Source of the DNA: Sunxiuqinia sp965372405
GTDB taxonomy: Bacteria; Bacteroidota; Bacteroidia; Bacteroidales; Prolixibacteraceae
Length of the DNA stretch: 64,000 nucleotides
NCBI GenBank assembly: GCA_965372405.1
Contig: CBDVCE010000001.1
Location: forward strand, 62,001 to 126,000
Direction of reading: 5' to 3'
The notes under the pieces are model-generated. The model was not told where the DNA came from, ran no database searches, and worked only from the letters and a program-made list of their open reading frames with translations. The translations under genes and the position numbers were made by a program. This document shows, in pieces, positions 8,121 to 16,306 of the stretch (positions are counted from its first letter, which is position 1; each line of letters starts with the position of its first letter).

Positions 8121-9155
8121 AATACAAAAAGTCATCCCGGATAAAACGCAGCGGAAGTCCGGAATCTGTAAATTCACGTGCAGATTGCAAATTCGCACCA
8201 GCAAGGACTTAGTGATTTTTGTGGCTTGTTTTCCTTGTTTAAACCTTAGTAGCTACGGCAAATCTCAAATCATTAACCTTATTATCTTATTCTTGATTAC
8301 ATGCATTTGATAGCAAATAAGGTAATAAGGTCAGCATTCATGTTAAATATGTTCTACTAAGGTTTAGTAAAATTAGGATTGAATTTATGCAGCTTATCTA
8401 ATTTCAGAAATGGCACGAATTACAAATTTTCGTGAGCAGGTTGGAAGAAATAGAAAGATGCAGGATTGCTTAGCCTTTAATACAAAAAGTCATCCCGGAT
8501 AAAACGCAGCGGAAGTCCGGAATCTGTATATTCACGTGCAGATTGCAGATTCGCACCAGCAAGGACTTAGTGAATTTTGTGGCTTGTTTTCCTTGTTTAA
8601 ACCTTAGTAGCTACGGCAAATCTCAAATCATTAAGCTTATTATCTTATTCTTGATTACATGCATTTGATAGTTAATAAGAGAATAAGGTCAGCATTCACG
8701 TTAAATATGTTCTACTAAGGTTTAGTAAAATTAGGATTGAATTTACGTAGCTCCTCTAATTTCAGAAATAGTACGAATTACAAATTTTCGTGAGCAGGTT
8801 GGAAGAAATAGAAAGATGCAGGATTGCTTAGCCTTTAATACAAAAAGTCATCCCGGATAAAACGCAGCGGAAGTCCGAAATCTGTATATTCACGTGCAGA
8901 TTGCAAATTCGCACCAGCAAGGACTTAGTGAATTTTGTGGCTTGTTTTCCTTATTTAAACCTTAGTAGCTACGCCAAATCTCAAATCATCAACCTTATTA
9001 CCTTATTACCTTATTCTTGATTACATGCATTTGATAGCAAATAAGGTAATAAGGTCAGCATTCATGTTAAATATGTTCTACTAAGGTTTAGCACTGAAAA
9101 TTAGGATTGAATTTATGCAGCTTATCTAATTTCAGAAATGACATGAATTGCAAAT
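8121..9155 (+). repeat. Tandem repeat, 358-bp unit, nearly three copies
   Basis: Units start at 8121, 8479 and 8837, each beginning AATACAAAAAGTCATCCCGG; both intervals are exactly 358 bp. Copies differ by scattered substitutions, and the third also by a short insertion. The third copy breaks off near 9155 and is joined to another piece of the unit (GCAAATTCG...CCAGCAA). No gene is supported in 8040-9196. Each unit contains nested inverted repeats (see 8240-8366). Pieces of the unit occur at 2948-3060 and 3796-3820, so it is also a dispersed repeat. Confidence 0.9.
8240..8366. repeat. Nested inverted repeat inside each 358-bp unit (copy 1 shown)
   Basis: TAAACCTTAGTAG (8240-8252) is exactly complementary to CTACTAAGGTTTA (8354-8366). 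Inside it, ACCTTATTATCTTATT (8276-8291) pairs with 8316-8331, closed by a loop holding ATGCAT. In unit 3 the inner arm changes to ACCTTATTACCTTATT, which restores perfect pairing. The structure could be a MITE-like element with 13-bp ends or an RNA fold; which one is not known. Confidence 0.75.
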
Positions 9156-9196
9156 TCGCGCCAGCAATACTTATTAGTAGCTTAAATATTATAATA

Positions 9197-10081
9197 TCAG
9201 TTCTTATATTTCTCAACATCAAATTTAACCCAGTAAATATCCCTTTCTTTATTTTCTTTTCTACAAAAAAACAGATACTCCCCATCTGGAGAAACAATTG
9301 GCATAAAGTCAATTGCACTTGTATTAATTTTTTCTCCTAAATTAATAGGGTTTCCCCAGTGATTGTTTTCTAGAAAGCTTATATATAAATCTGCTTTCCC
9401 GAAACCACCTCGTTCACGTGAATCAAAAATTAAATAAGTTCCATCTGGAGAGACAAATGGGTGTGTGCAAAAATTTAAATTATTAATTGATGGCTCCAAT
9501 AACTGAACGTTAACAAACTCATTATTTATTAATTCAGCCGAAAATATCCCTTTACCTTCTCGGGTGAAATACATCTTACCATTTAGCGTCATAGATGCAT
9601 AGTATTCATATTTTTTTGTATTTATATCTTCATTCAGCTTTACTGGTTTTCCCCAACCATCATTTTCTCTGTTTACATACCAAATATCATGTGGTTTATA
9701 TTTCTTTGAATCTGATAACACTGAAAAAAATAATTTTGAATTATCAGCGGATAGGATAGGTTCCATCTCAGAAAAACCAGTAAAACTTACTTTCTGTGGC
9801 AATGACCATGTACCATCATCTTGCCTTTTCACTTGTAATATATACTTTTCTTTCTTTTCCTCATTAAACATATTAACTCCAAAATACATTTCTTTCATAT
9901 CCGCTGAAAAGCTGCAGGGATATTCAAAAACTCCCATTTTTGAGATTAAATCTGGCGCAAATATTACTGGTATATCACCTGGTAGTTCCTGATTAAGATA
10001 GGCTGTACTTAATTGTTCATTCTGCGAATAACCAGTTATTCTAATTAGAGATATTATTAAAACTAAAAATATTTTTCTCAT
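9197..10081 (-). CDS. Secreted PD40/WD40-like beta-propeller protein
   Basis: This 294-aa protein has a signal peptide (1-20, ending ITGYSQ) and repeated propeller-type strands: EMEPILSADNSKLFFS, HPFVSPDGTYLIFDS, MPIVSPDGEYLFFCR. Such PD40 repeats resemble TolB and OmpA-associated Bacteroidota proteins and form a propeller in the periplasm or on the cell surface. No catalytic motif is visible. It is the last gene of a run of five minus-strand accessory genes. Confidence 0.8.
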   Translation of the reverse strand: MRKIFLVLIISLIRITGYSQNEQLSTAYLNQELPGDIPVIFAPDLISKMGVFEYPCSFSADMKEMYFGVNMFNEEKKEKYILQVKRQDDGTWSLPQKVSFTGFSEMEPILSADNSKLFFSVLSDSKKYKPHDIWYVNRENDGWGKPVKLNEDINTKKYEYYASMTLNGKMYFTREGKGIFSAELINNEFVNVQLLEPSINNLNFCTHPFVSPDGTYLIFDSRERGGFGKADLYISFLENNHWGNPINLGEKINTSAIDFMPIVSPDGEYLFFCRKENKERDIYWVKFDVEKYKN

Positions 10082-10299
10082 TGTTGTATCTTATTAATTT
10101 TCAATTCAATATTGCAACTAACTATTTGGCTAAGTCCTGTATGGATTTCGAAGCACCGACTTTCCTGATTTTGCACAGAACCAATTCGTTTATTCAATAT
10201 TTTTTTCCTGGCCAATCCCTACAAAATGATTGCTAAAAGTGCCTATAGTTCAACATTTACTCATCGCTTGGTCTTGCAGACCACTCATAGTACTGTTTA

Positions 10300-11349
10300 T
10301 TAGCTGCTGGTTTTACTTATTTCGGCACTTAATTCAGTATATTTTTCGAAAATTTTAGTAACCAATTCAAAAGTCCCTTTTCCGTGTTGATTACTAAAAG
10401 CATATGTTTTCCCATCATAATTGATAAGTTCATTATCGGCATTAAACCATCTCGAAGGATCATATTTTCTTACATTTTGTATTTCTTCATTTTCAAATTC
10501 ATCTTTTGTACTACAATTATTATTTATCCAAATCCATCTTTTGTCTCCTGTGATTGTCATTAGTTCAGTTGGGGAAATTCCACTCTCAACACAAGTTTGC
10601 ATTGTCAAGATCATTGTTTGTCGTTTGTTCAAGTTTTCTTGTGTTTTTCCCTTAATTGTTAAGTCAAATTTGCTGTAATCTCTTTTACTCTCTCTTCTTG
10701 CCTGTCTTTGTTCTGCTGCTTTTTCTCTTAATTTAACTTGATAGTCCGCTGTTTCAGGCAATGGTATTATTTGTTGTATATCGAAATATAAATTATCACC
10801 ATCTTTTTGAGGTTTTATTCTAATACATTTAACATCTATGTCTCTTTCAATCAGCCACAGAACTGATGTTGTTATTTCTATTGAAAAATCTGCTGACACT
10901 AAAATTATTCTAACGTCATTCGCAAATTCATCTTCATTGACTTCACTCCAACCTAAAAAGTCCAAAATACTTTCTTGAGGTTCAATATCTTCAATGTTAT
11001 TTTTCTTTAAATACTTTGAATAAGCTTTAACAGCTTTGTCAAATGTCATATTCGCAATCATAGCAGCATAACGAATTGATTGCAATTCCATATGTCCGCC
11101 ATCTTCAGTTCTTTTTAATTCTATAACTACAAGATTAGCGTCTTTGTCCAAGCACAGAATATCAATTCTCCTTCTGCTATCTTCCCAATCTCCAAACTCA
11201 CTACTAATTACAAATAAGCCCTTTTCAATTGCTTCAATGGAATTAATAATAAAGCTTTGCATATCTCTTGCTTCATCTATCTTTTCATTAGAGAAAGTTG
11301 TTTGAACAAGTTCCTTTATTCTATTTCCTTCAAGTTTATATATTGCCAT
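10300..11349 (-). CDS. NucS/DUF91-like PD-(D/E)XK nuclease-fold protein
   Basis: This 349-aa protein has a PD-(D/E)XK-type core: RRRIDILCLD and VVIELKR place the likely catalytic residues at D63, E77 and K79, as in the NucS/endonuclease DUF91 family. The C-terminal third (about 250-349) is a separate domain with WIWINNNCS and KTYAFSNQHGKGTFE; it may recognise DNA or a partner. The ATG at 11349 is preferred over an upstream in-frame start at 11415, because MAIYKLEGNRIKEL is a natural N terminus. No methyltransferase or helicase is next to it, so a restriction role is not supported; a stand-alone defence or repair role is inference. Confidence 0.7.
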   Translation of the reverse strand: MAIYKLEGNRIKELVQTTFSNEKIDEARDMQSFIINSIEAIEKGLFVISSEFGDWEDSRRRIDILCLDKDANLVVIELKRTEDGGHMELQSIRYAAMIANMTFDKAVKAYSKYLKKNNIEDIEPQESILDFLGWSEVNEDEFANDVRIILVSADFSIEITTSVLWLIERDIDVKCIRIKPQKDGDNLYFDIQQIIPLPETADYQVKLREKAAEQRQARRESKRDYSKFDLTIKGKTQENLNKRQTMILTMQTCVESGISPTELMTITGDKRWIWINNNCSTKDEFENEEIQNVRKYDPSRWFNADNELINYDGKTYAFSNQHGKGTFELVTKIFEKYTELSAEISKTSS

Positions 11350-11458
11350 TTTCCTTTTTTCGTAATGAGAGCAAACGGTTGCATATAAGTTTTGTAGCTG
11401 AACCACAAATGCCACCGAACCCTCTCTTAAATTTACACATTATTGTGTGGTCGTATTT
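11350..11458 (-). repeat. Spacer element 1 between accessory genes
   Basis: The spacer contains GGTTGCATATAAGTTTTGTA (11379-11398), which matches the left halves of the other two spacer elements (GGTT...TAARTTTT at 12036-12052 and 12723-12739). Its other half does not show the shared CCAAAC...TGCAATAT block. Confidence 0.5.
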
Positions 11459-12001
11459 TTAGTTTTCTTCGCTAATAAATTTAGAAACTTCTTTCACCTT
11501 GGTCTGTGTTATAGCCTTATTTTTTTTGAATAATTCGTCATAAATGTCTATGATAACGTAAATTAAAAAAATGGCTAATAGGTTTATATACATAAAATAT
11601 TCCTCACCAGATTTCCAAGATAAATTAAATTCGGATGTTAATCCAAAGTCTAGTTTCATTAGAAATCCATCGGTGAAATTGAATCCAGCTGCAAATTTAG
11701 CACCAGAAAAGAAATCGTATTTATAACCGCCCAATGCTATCGCAAAAACTTGAAAGATTTGATTAATCATTGAAAGTATTAATCCTCTTTTATATTCTTT
11801 CCTGATGAGAACACTTCCCGCTTTCATTGATAAACTATATAGCCCAATGGCTATAAAAAAGATTAATAGTGCTCCACCACTAATTTCTTGTGTTCGGAGA
11901 AGAAGCCAAGCAATAATGTAAAATCCCAATAGGGCACCAAATAGTTGATAAACTCCAAGTATTAATATAGTGGTCTTTGTTGATTTTATTCTAAGTTTCA
12001 T
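11459..12001 (-). CDS. Hypothetical membrane protein
   Basis: This 180-aa protein is not recognised. It has about four hydrophobic segments (about 10-35, 42-60, 75-95 and 138-155: ILILGVYQLFGALLGFYIIA, LLIFFIAIGLYSL, YINLLAIFLIYVIIDIY) and a charged C-terminal tail rich in Lys. No domain can be assigned. It is one of the minus-strand accessory genes separated by related spacers. Confidence 0.65.
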   Translation of the reverse strand: MKLRIKSTKTTILILGVYQLFGALLGFYIIAWLLLRTQEISGGALLIFFIAIGLYSLSMKAGSVLIRKEYKRGLILSMINQIFQVFAIALGGYKYDFFSGAKFAAGFNFTDGFLMKLDFGLTSEFNLSWKSGEEYFMYINLLAIFLIYVIIDIYDELFKKNKAITQTKVKEVSKFISEEN

Positions 12002-12035
12002 AATGTGTATCTGTTTCTTTTATGTGCACTACTAT

Positions 12036-12103
12036 GGTTGGTGTAAGTTTTGTTGAAGAGCCACTTCACCCCCAAACTCCACTGTGCAATATAGCTCTGT
12101 GTT
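12036..12103 (-). repeat. Spacer element 2, immediately 3' of the 12123-12677 gene
   Basis: The right half (12072-12103) matches 28 of 32 bases of 12811-12842; its core is GTGCAATATAGC. The left half starts GGTTGGTGTAAGTTTT (12036-12051). In gene orientation the element begins about 20 nt after the stop codon of the gene at 12123-12677. Confidence 0.65.
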
Positions 12104-12122
12104 CTACACAGTGTTTTATTTT

Positions 12123-12677
12123 TTATCCATTTTTTTTATTCATTTCTGACAGCTCATATGAAATCTTTCCAATAAAGGAATCTGGCGGTGTGGACATCAT
12201 TCCTGATCCTAAAATCTCATTAATCCTAAGGGTGAAACTTCGCTTATATTCATTATTGAAAATGTCTGTAAATGATACTTGAATTTCCATTCTATCATTT
12301 ATTTTATTTTCAAAATCTTCTAATAAGTTGGTGAAATAATATTTGAATCTCTGTCCAGTATAGAATGAAATAAGTCCGTGTTTTACTGAACCCATATTTG
12401 CTATTCTCAACCTGTCGGATTCATAGAATTTAAAATCTTCTACAATTGAAAATTTTACATCGCAAGCTTTACCAAATCCGAAATTTTCAATTATGAAATA
12501 AACTAAATGTGCATTAGTCTCAGCTTTTTCTAGATAAACTTGTACATCAGGTGTTGTTTGTAAAAGTCTAGTTGCTCTAGTTTCTTTAACCAATCTAGAT
12601 GTTAGAATGGCATAAACGACTGTTGAAATTGCTACTATGCCAGAAAATATCAGAGTCAAAATTTGATCTAATTCCAT
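12123..12677 (-). CDS. Hypothetical protein with one N-terminal membrane anchor
   Basis: This 184-aa protein is not recognised. One transmembrane helix (about 7-27, LTLIFSGIVAISTVVYAIL) is followed by a beta-rich soluble part (about 45-165: VQVYLEKAE, LVYFIIENFGFG, DVKFSIVEDF, MEIQVSFTDIFNNEYKRSF), resembling the unassigned single-span proteins often found in Bacteroidota accessory regions. No catalytic motif is seen. A shared spacer element follows its stop codon. Confidence 0.6.
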   Translation of the reverse strand: MELDQILTLIFSGIVAISTVVYAILTSRLVKETRATRLLQTTPDVQVYLEKAETNAHLVYFIIENFGFGKACDVKFSIVEDFKFYESDRLRIANMGSVKHGLISFYTGQRFKYYFTNLLEDFENKINDRMEIQVSFTDIFNNEYKRSFTLRINEILGSGMMSTPPDSFIGKISYELSEMNKKNG

Positions 12678-12721
12678 ATACAGATTGTTTCGTTAAGTGT
12701 TTTCATTAGCCTTGTTTATAA

Positions 12722-12842
12722 CGGTTATTGTAAATTTTCGTAGCGGATTCCCGTGAGAACCAGTCCCGAGAACCATTATGTTCGTGCGAGAATCTGCGGT
12801 TCGTAAACCACCAAACCCCACTATGCAATATGGCACTGTGTT
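12722..12842 (-). repeat. Spacer element 3, immediately 3' of the 12856-13506 gene
   Basis: It begins (plus strand) CGGTTATTGTAAATTTTCG and ends with the block 12811-12842 (core CTATGCAATATGGC), which is 28/32 identical to 12072-12103. Between them lies an imperfect hairpin (around GCGGATTC / GAATCTGC). Read in gene orientation, the core is GCCATATTGCATAG, also found after the gene at 54451-55419. Confidence 0.7.
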
Positions 12843-12855
12843 AGCAAATGTTTTT

Positions 12856-13506
12856 TTACCAATCATTTTTTGATTTTGAGAATACAGACTGTTTAATTGA
12901 TTTCATGGTCTGCTTGATGTCATTTAAGAGACTTGTGTTCAATTCTTCGAACATTGGTTTTGTGAGTGATTGAAATTTTTCTCTTTTCTTTACCCCAATC
13001 AGTCCCTTTTTCAATAAATTGTCAATGAATTGGTTGTATTCTATGATTGATTCTTCTTTTGTCCCATTAAGATTAACGCACTTGAAAACTATATTATTTG
13101 AACCGGTATCTTCACTTGCAATATCAATAATTCTGTAAATAATTCGATACTTATTGTCTTTGATATTAATTTCTATCAGGTGGTTAAATTTTATGGTCGA
13201 ATAGTCTTGTATATACTTGTTCTTAGGGTAGAGAGTTTTCATTGTATTTTTATAGATTACTTCATTAATTCCTTTAATAATTATTGTCCCAGACTCTTTA
13301 TCATTAAGCTGAATCACATTTTTTGCAGAATTATAATTGATAGAGATCCATTTATTGATCGATGCGAACAACACTGATTTATTTGTCTCTGGTATTTCAT
13401 AAATTCCAGTAACTGATTTTTCTTCAGACTCATATTCTTGTCCAATGCAATAATATGAAGTTAGAGTGAGAATTAAAATTGAGAGAATTAGTTTGAGGTT
13501 TTTCAT
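12856..13506 (-). CDS. Secreted DUF4468-like hypothetical protein
   Basis: This 216-aa protein has a signal peptide (about 1-22, ILILTLTSYYCIGQ). Residues about 35-150 fit the TBP-like DUF4468 domain: SVLFASINKWISINYNSAKNVIQ, GTIIIKG, IEINIKDNKYRIIY. Function of this domain is unknown; it occurs in exported Bacteroidota proteins. A helical C-terminal part (about 155-210) follows. It is the first gene of the minus-strand accessory run and is followed by spacer element 3. Confidence 0.6.
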   Translation of the reverse strand: MKNLKLILSILILTLTSYYCIGQEYESEEKSVTGIYEIPETNKSVLFASINKWISINYNSAKNVIQLNDKESGTIIIKGINEVIYKNTMKTLYPKNKYIQDYSTIKFNHLIEINIKDNKYRIIYRIIDIASEDTGSNNIVFKCVNLNGTKEESIIEYNQFIDNLLKKGLIGVKKREKFQSLTKPMFEELNTSLLNDIKQTMKSIKQSVFSKSKNDW

Positions 13507-13719
13507 TGTTGTTGTTTCTAAATATTTGCTAACGTTAGTGTTATTCGCCTTTTGTTCCGTTTATTCCTTGTATGTGAGAATAAGTGGAGCAGAAGAAATT
13601 AAATAATATCATCGTATGAATTCATAATAGATGACTTGTCTCCTTTTTTTTACTTTTTAATTTCAAGAGGCACATCTGTTCGTTTTGTTATTCTGCAATT
13701 TAACGAAAATATTAATAGT

Positions 13720-13981
13720 GGGAGAACTCCCAAACTATAGAAAATGAAAAAGGAGCTCGTGGGAGTACTCCCAAGCATTGCCCTGGCAGTTGGGGAAGGC
13801 TTGGAGGTACTCCCAAACACCATCCAAACAAAAAAGGAAGCTTTGGGAGTACTCCCAAAGGTCGTCCAAGTGAAAAGTGAAGCCTTGGCACTACTCCCAA
13901 CAATTGTCCAACGATTTAGGGAAGCTTTGGGAGAAGTCCCACGCCTTCCCTAACAAAAAGTGGAGTTTTGGGAGTTGTCCC
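13720..13981 (+). repeat. Palindromic array A: seven units, 42-bp period
   Basis: Seven 12-bp dyads lie at 13720, 13761, 13803, 13845, 13887, 13929 and 13970, so the steps are 41, 42, 42, 42, 42 and 41. The best core is the perfect palindrome GGGAGTACTCCC (units 2 and 4); the others are variants such as GGGAGAACTCCC. The 30-bp spacers are also alike, with TCCAA in several and GGAAGCTTTGG before a core. Because 42 is 14 codons, reading frames stay open with 14-residue repeats on both strands; I do not treat these as genes. No gene is supported in 13507-14179. The arrangement is not CRISPR-like because the spacers are not unique. Confidence 0.92.
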
Positions 13982-14020
13982 ATAAGCTGAGTATGGAAAA
14001 TTTGTTCTATCAGACACACT

Positions 14021-14040
14021 ATTATGTCATACAACATAAT
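14021..14040. promoter_or_regulatory. Inverted repeat upstream of the DUF6261-like gene
   Basis: ATTATGT (14021-14027) and ACATAAT (14034-14040) form a 7-bp dyad with a 6-bp gap, 140 bp before the ATG at 14180. It could be an operator; this is inference. Confidence 0.35.
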
Positions 14041-14179
14041 TTATGGGCTATGAAAATAGAACTTTTTTGTCGTAAATTGTCGTACTGTTAAACGCAGCAG
14101 CACCTTCCACCCTATTCAAAATATAATGTGTATCGTGCTTATCGTAATTTTTTAAACCCTTAAAAAAACCAGTATTAAA

Positions 14180-14890
14180 ATGGAAAAACTGATTTTTAAA
14201 AGTCGCACAACAGAAGTTGATGCAGCATCTGTACGTATTATTGGAGCGTACAAGAAAAATAATTGGACTGCAGACACATTTATGTCGGCCATGTTTACAG
14301 ATTTGGAAACGGAGACAAACCGATTGACCAGGGCTATTAACCGCTCAACGGCTGAATCGATACTTGAGGAGAAAGATGAAGTTCGTGATGGAAGAGTACG
14401 AGCCATACATTTTATATTGCTGGCCTGTGAGAACTACCCGGATGAATCGATTCAAGCGGCAGCCCATGAGGTTGCGGATGTTTATAATAATTATGGTTTA
14501 TCGATAACAGGATTAAGCTATGCCAGCGAGTCGGCCATGGTGAATTCGCTGCTTGGTGATTTGGATGATCCAGCACTAAAACCCTCAGTAGACCTGTTGC
14601 CCGGTTTTCCGGCCATAGCTGAAGGTTTAAAGGTGGCACAGACTGATTTTGAGCAAACCCGCATTGCTTACGAAGAAGAAAAAGGAAAGGAAGGAATACA
14701 GGATAGCGCTACAATTATTAAGAAGGTTGTGGTAAACCTGATCAACAAGAAGCTACTGGTTTATCTTCAGGCAATGATTCAGGTAAACGAAGTAATGTAT
14801 GGCGATTTATCCCGCACCATTGCCGAGATTATTTCCGAAAATAATGAGCAAGTGAAGAAACGGAGTAAAAGAACTGTGTCTGTTTCTTAA
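14180..14890 (+). CDS. DUF6261-like hypothetical protein
   Basis: This 236-aa cytoplasmic, strongly helical protein (no signal peptide or membrane segment) resembles Bacteroidota DUF6261 proteins, whose function is unknown. Recognisable stretches are DTFMSAMFTDLETETNRLTRAINR near the start, the DVYNNYGLSITGLSYASESA middle and a basic C terminus (KKRSKRTVSVS), which might contact nucleic acid. It lies 200 bp downstream of palindromic array A and upstream of a hairpin cluster, so it is flanked by repeats on both sides. The family call is from memory of the pattern and should be checked by profile search. Confidence 0.6.
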   Translation: MEKLIFKSRTTEVDAASVRIIGAYKKNNWTADTFMSAMFTDLETETNRLTRAINRSTAESILEEKDEVRDGRVRAIHFILLACENYPDESIQAAAHEVADVYNNYGLSITGLSYASESAMVNSLLGDLDDPALKPSVDLLPGFPAIAEGLKVAQTDFEQTRIAYEEEKGKEGIQDSATIIKKVVVNLINKKLLVYLQAMIQVNEVMYGDLSRTIAEIISENNEQVKKRSKRTVSVS

Positions 14891-14919
14891 TCGATCCACT
14901 GAGAGTTTGACTATTTTAC

Positions 14920-15190
14920 CACGCACCTTTGGTGCTATTATATTGCTTTCGCAATACTAACATAGCCCTTCGGACTATGCTAATCTACAGTGCACCTTTG
15001 GTGCTTGGTAATATTGAAATAGAACATTTCTTTTTGTTTAGCTCCAAAGGAGCGAGGTAACTTAGCCTTGTCCATAGGGCAAGGCATAAATTCAAATGAG
15101 AGAAGAGCACCTTTGGCACCATTAAATTGCTTGCGCAATTACAACATAGCCCTACGGACTATGCTAATTAACTCCGCACCTTTGGTGCTT
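14920..15190. repeat. REP-like cluster of small hairpins
   Basis: GCACC-TTT-GGTGC occurs at 14923-14935, 14992-15004 and 15176-15188, with a degenerate copy near 15107. In between lie ATTGC-TTTC-GCAAT (14942-14955), TAGCCC-TTC-GGACTA twice, GCTCC-AAA-GGAGC (15041-15053) and GCCTTG...CAAGGC (15065-15085). The order hairpin GCACC, hairpin TTGC, hairpin AGCCC, hairpin GCACC is repeated at about 14923-15004 and 15107-15188, so the cluster itself is a diverged duplication. No gene is present. Confidence 0.75.
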
Positions 15191-15199
15191 AAATTGAAA

Positions 15200-16306
15200 T
15201 CAACACAACTTATACATTTTACCGGGTAGGCTAAGAACCATGCCTTTAAACTCAAGTTCCAATAAAAGTGATGATACTTTACTCGTAGGCAGTTGGCATT
15301 GCTGGCAAAGTTGATCGATGTTTTGTTCTCCTGCTTTTAATACTTCCACTACTTTTTCTTCAACGGGACTAAGCTCAACAAATAGCTGTCGCTGAATTTT
15401 TCGGGGTTTATCAACTTCGGGTTGCCACGACATAAAATACTCCAGATCATCCAAACTTCCTATCAGGTTGGCTTTGTTTTCCCGAATTAGCTTATTGCAG
15501 CCTTTTGAGTAGGGATCAGTTGCCCGACCGGGGAAAGCAAATACATCACGGTTATAAGAATCAGCAATATCAGCTGTTACCAGCGACCCTCCTTTTTCGG
15601 CGGATTCAACCACAATGGTGGCATCACATAAGCCTGCAATTATGCGGTTTCTTTTCACAAAGTTCTTCGGATCAATTGAAGACTCACATATAAAATCGGA
15701 CACCAAACCACCATCTCCCAGCATTTTGTCGGCGGTACTTTTATGCAGTTTGGGATAAACCTGTTCCAGACCATGAGCAAGCACTCCAACAGTTGGAACA
15801 CCAACTTTCACGCAGGCTTTTTGAGCTGCAATATCAATTCCGTAAGCCAAGCCGCTAACTACACAATACCCACTTCGTTCGGCCATTGCATCAATCAACT
15901 TCTGGCAACATTCCTTTCCATAAGCTGTGGCATTTCTTGTTCCAACAATGGCAACCATTTGCGGTTTATTCAAATTCAAATTCCCTTTTGAAAACAAAAC
16001 CAATGGTGCATCAGCACATCGCTTTAAACGATAAGGATAATCATCATCTAAATAAAAGAAAGTCTGAATTTGATGCTTTTCAATATTCTCAATCTCTTCT
16101 TCAGCGCGTGACAGCACATTCTGAGTGACAATACTTTTTGCAGTTACTCCACCAATACCGGGAATTTTCTGCAGGCTTGATGCTTTTTCAGAAAAGATAC
16201 CTTCGATACTACCTACATAGGCAATTAAGGTTTTTGCATTAACAGAGCCTATTCCGGGAATTAATGATAGGGCGATTTGATATTGAAGATCCTTTTTTTT
16301 TTCCAT
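15200..16306 (-). CDS. dprA: DNA-processing protein DprA
   Basis: This 368-aa protein carries an N-terminal helix-hairpin-helix region (SLIPGIGSVNAKTLIAYVG, IPGIGGVTAKSI), a central Rossmann-like DprA domain (about 95-290: VAIVGTRNATAYG, VVSGLAYGIDIAAQ, VVESAEKGGSLVTA, FAFPGRATDPYSKGCNKLI) and a C-terminal winged helix (about 310-366). DprA loads RecA on incoming single-stranded DNA during natural transformation. The ATG at 16306 (MEKKKDLQYQ) is preferred; an ATG at 16321 and a TTG at 16342 are also in frame. No other competence gene is near. Confidence 0.95.
   Translation of the reverse strand: MEKKKDLQYQIALSLIPGIGSVNAKTLIAYVGSIEGIFSEKASSLQKIPGIGGVTAKSIVTQNVLSRAEEEIENIEKHQIQTFFYLDDDYPYRLKRCADAPLVLFSKGNLNLNKPQMVAIVGTRNATAYGKECCQKLIDAMAERSGYCVVSGLAYGIDIAAQKACVKVGVPTVGVLAHGLEQVYPKLHKSTADKMLGDGGLVSDFICESSIDPKNFVKRNRIIAGLCDATIVVESAEKGGSLVTADIADSYNRDVFAFPGRATDPYSKGCNKLIRENKANLIGSLDDLEYFMSWQPEVDKPRKIQRQLFVELSPVEEKVVEVLKAGEQNIDQLCQQCQLPTSKVSSLLLELEFKGMVLSLPGKMYKLC

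Noticed and set aside
8065..8310. Plus-strand frame of 81 aa in the 358-bp repeat
   Set aside because: It is not kept open in the other two copies of the repeat.
12722..12842. True integron attC sites
   Set aside because: The GTTRRRY and RYYYAAC boxes are not found at the expected ends and no integrase gene is present, so only the layout is integron-like.
13744..13953. Open frame of 69 aa with 14-residue repeats inside array A
   Set aside because: The frame is open only because 42 bp is a multiple of three; the minus strand is also open (13712-13903), and the conserved feature is the DNA palindrome, not a protein pattern.
13720..13981. CRISPR array
   Set aside because: Repeat cores are only 12 bp and vary, the intervening sequence is similar from unit to unit rather than unique, and there are no cas genes.
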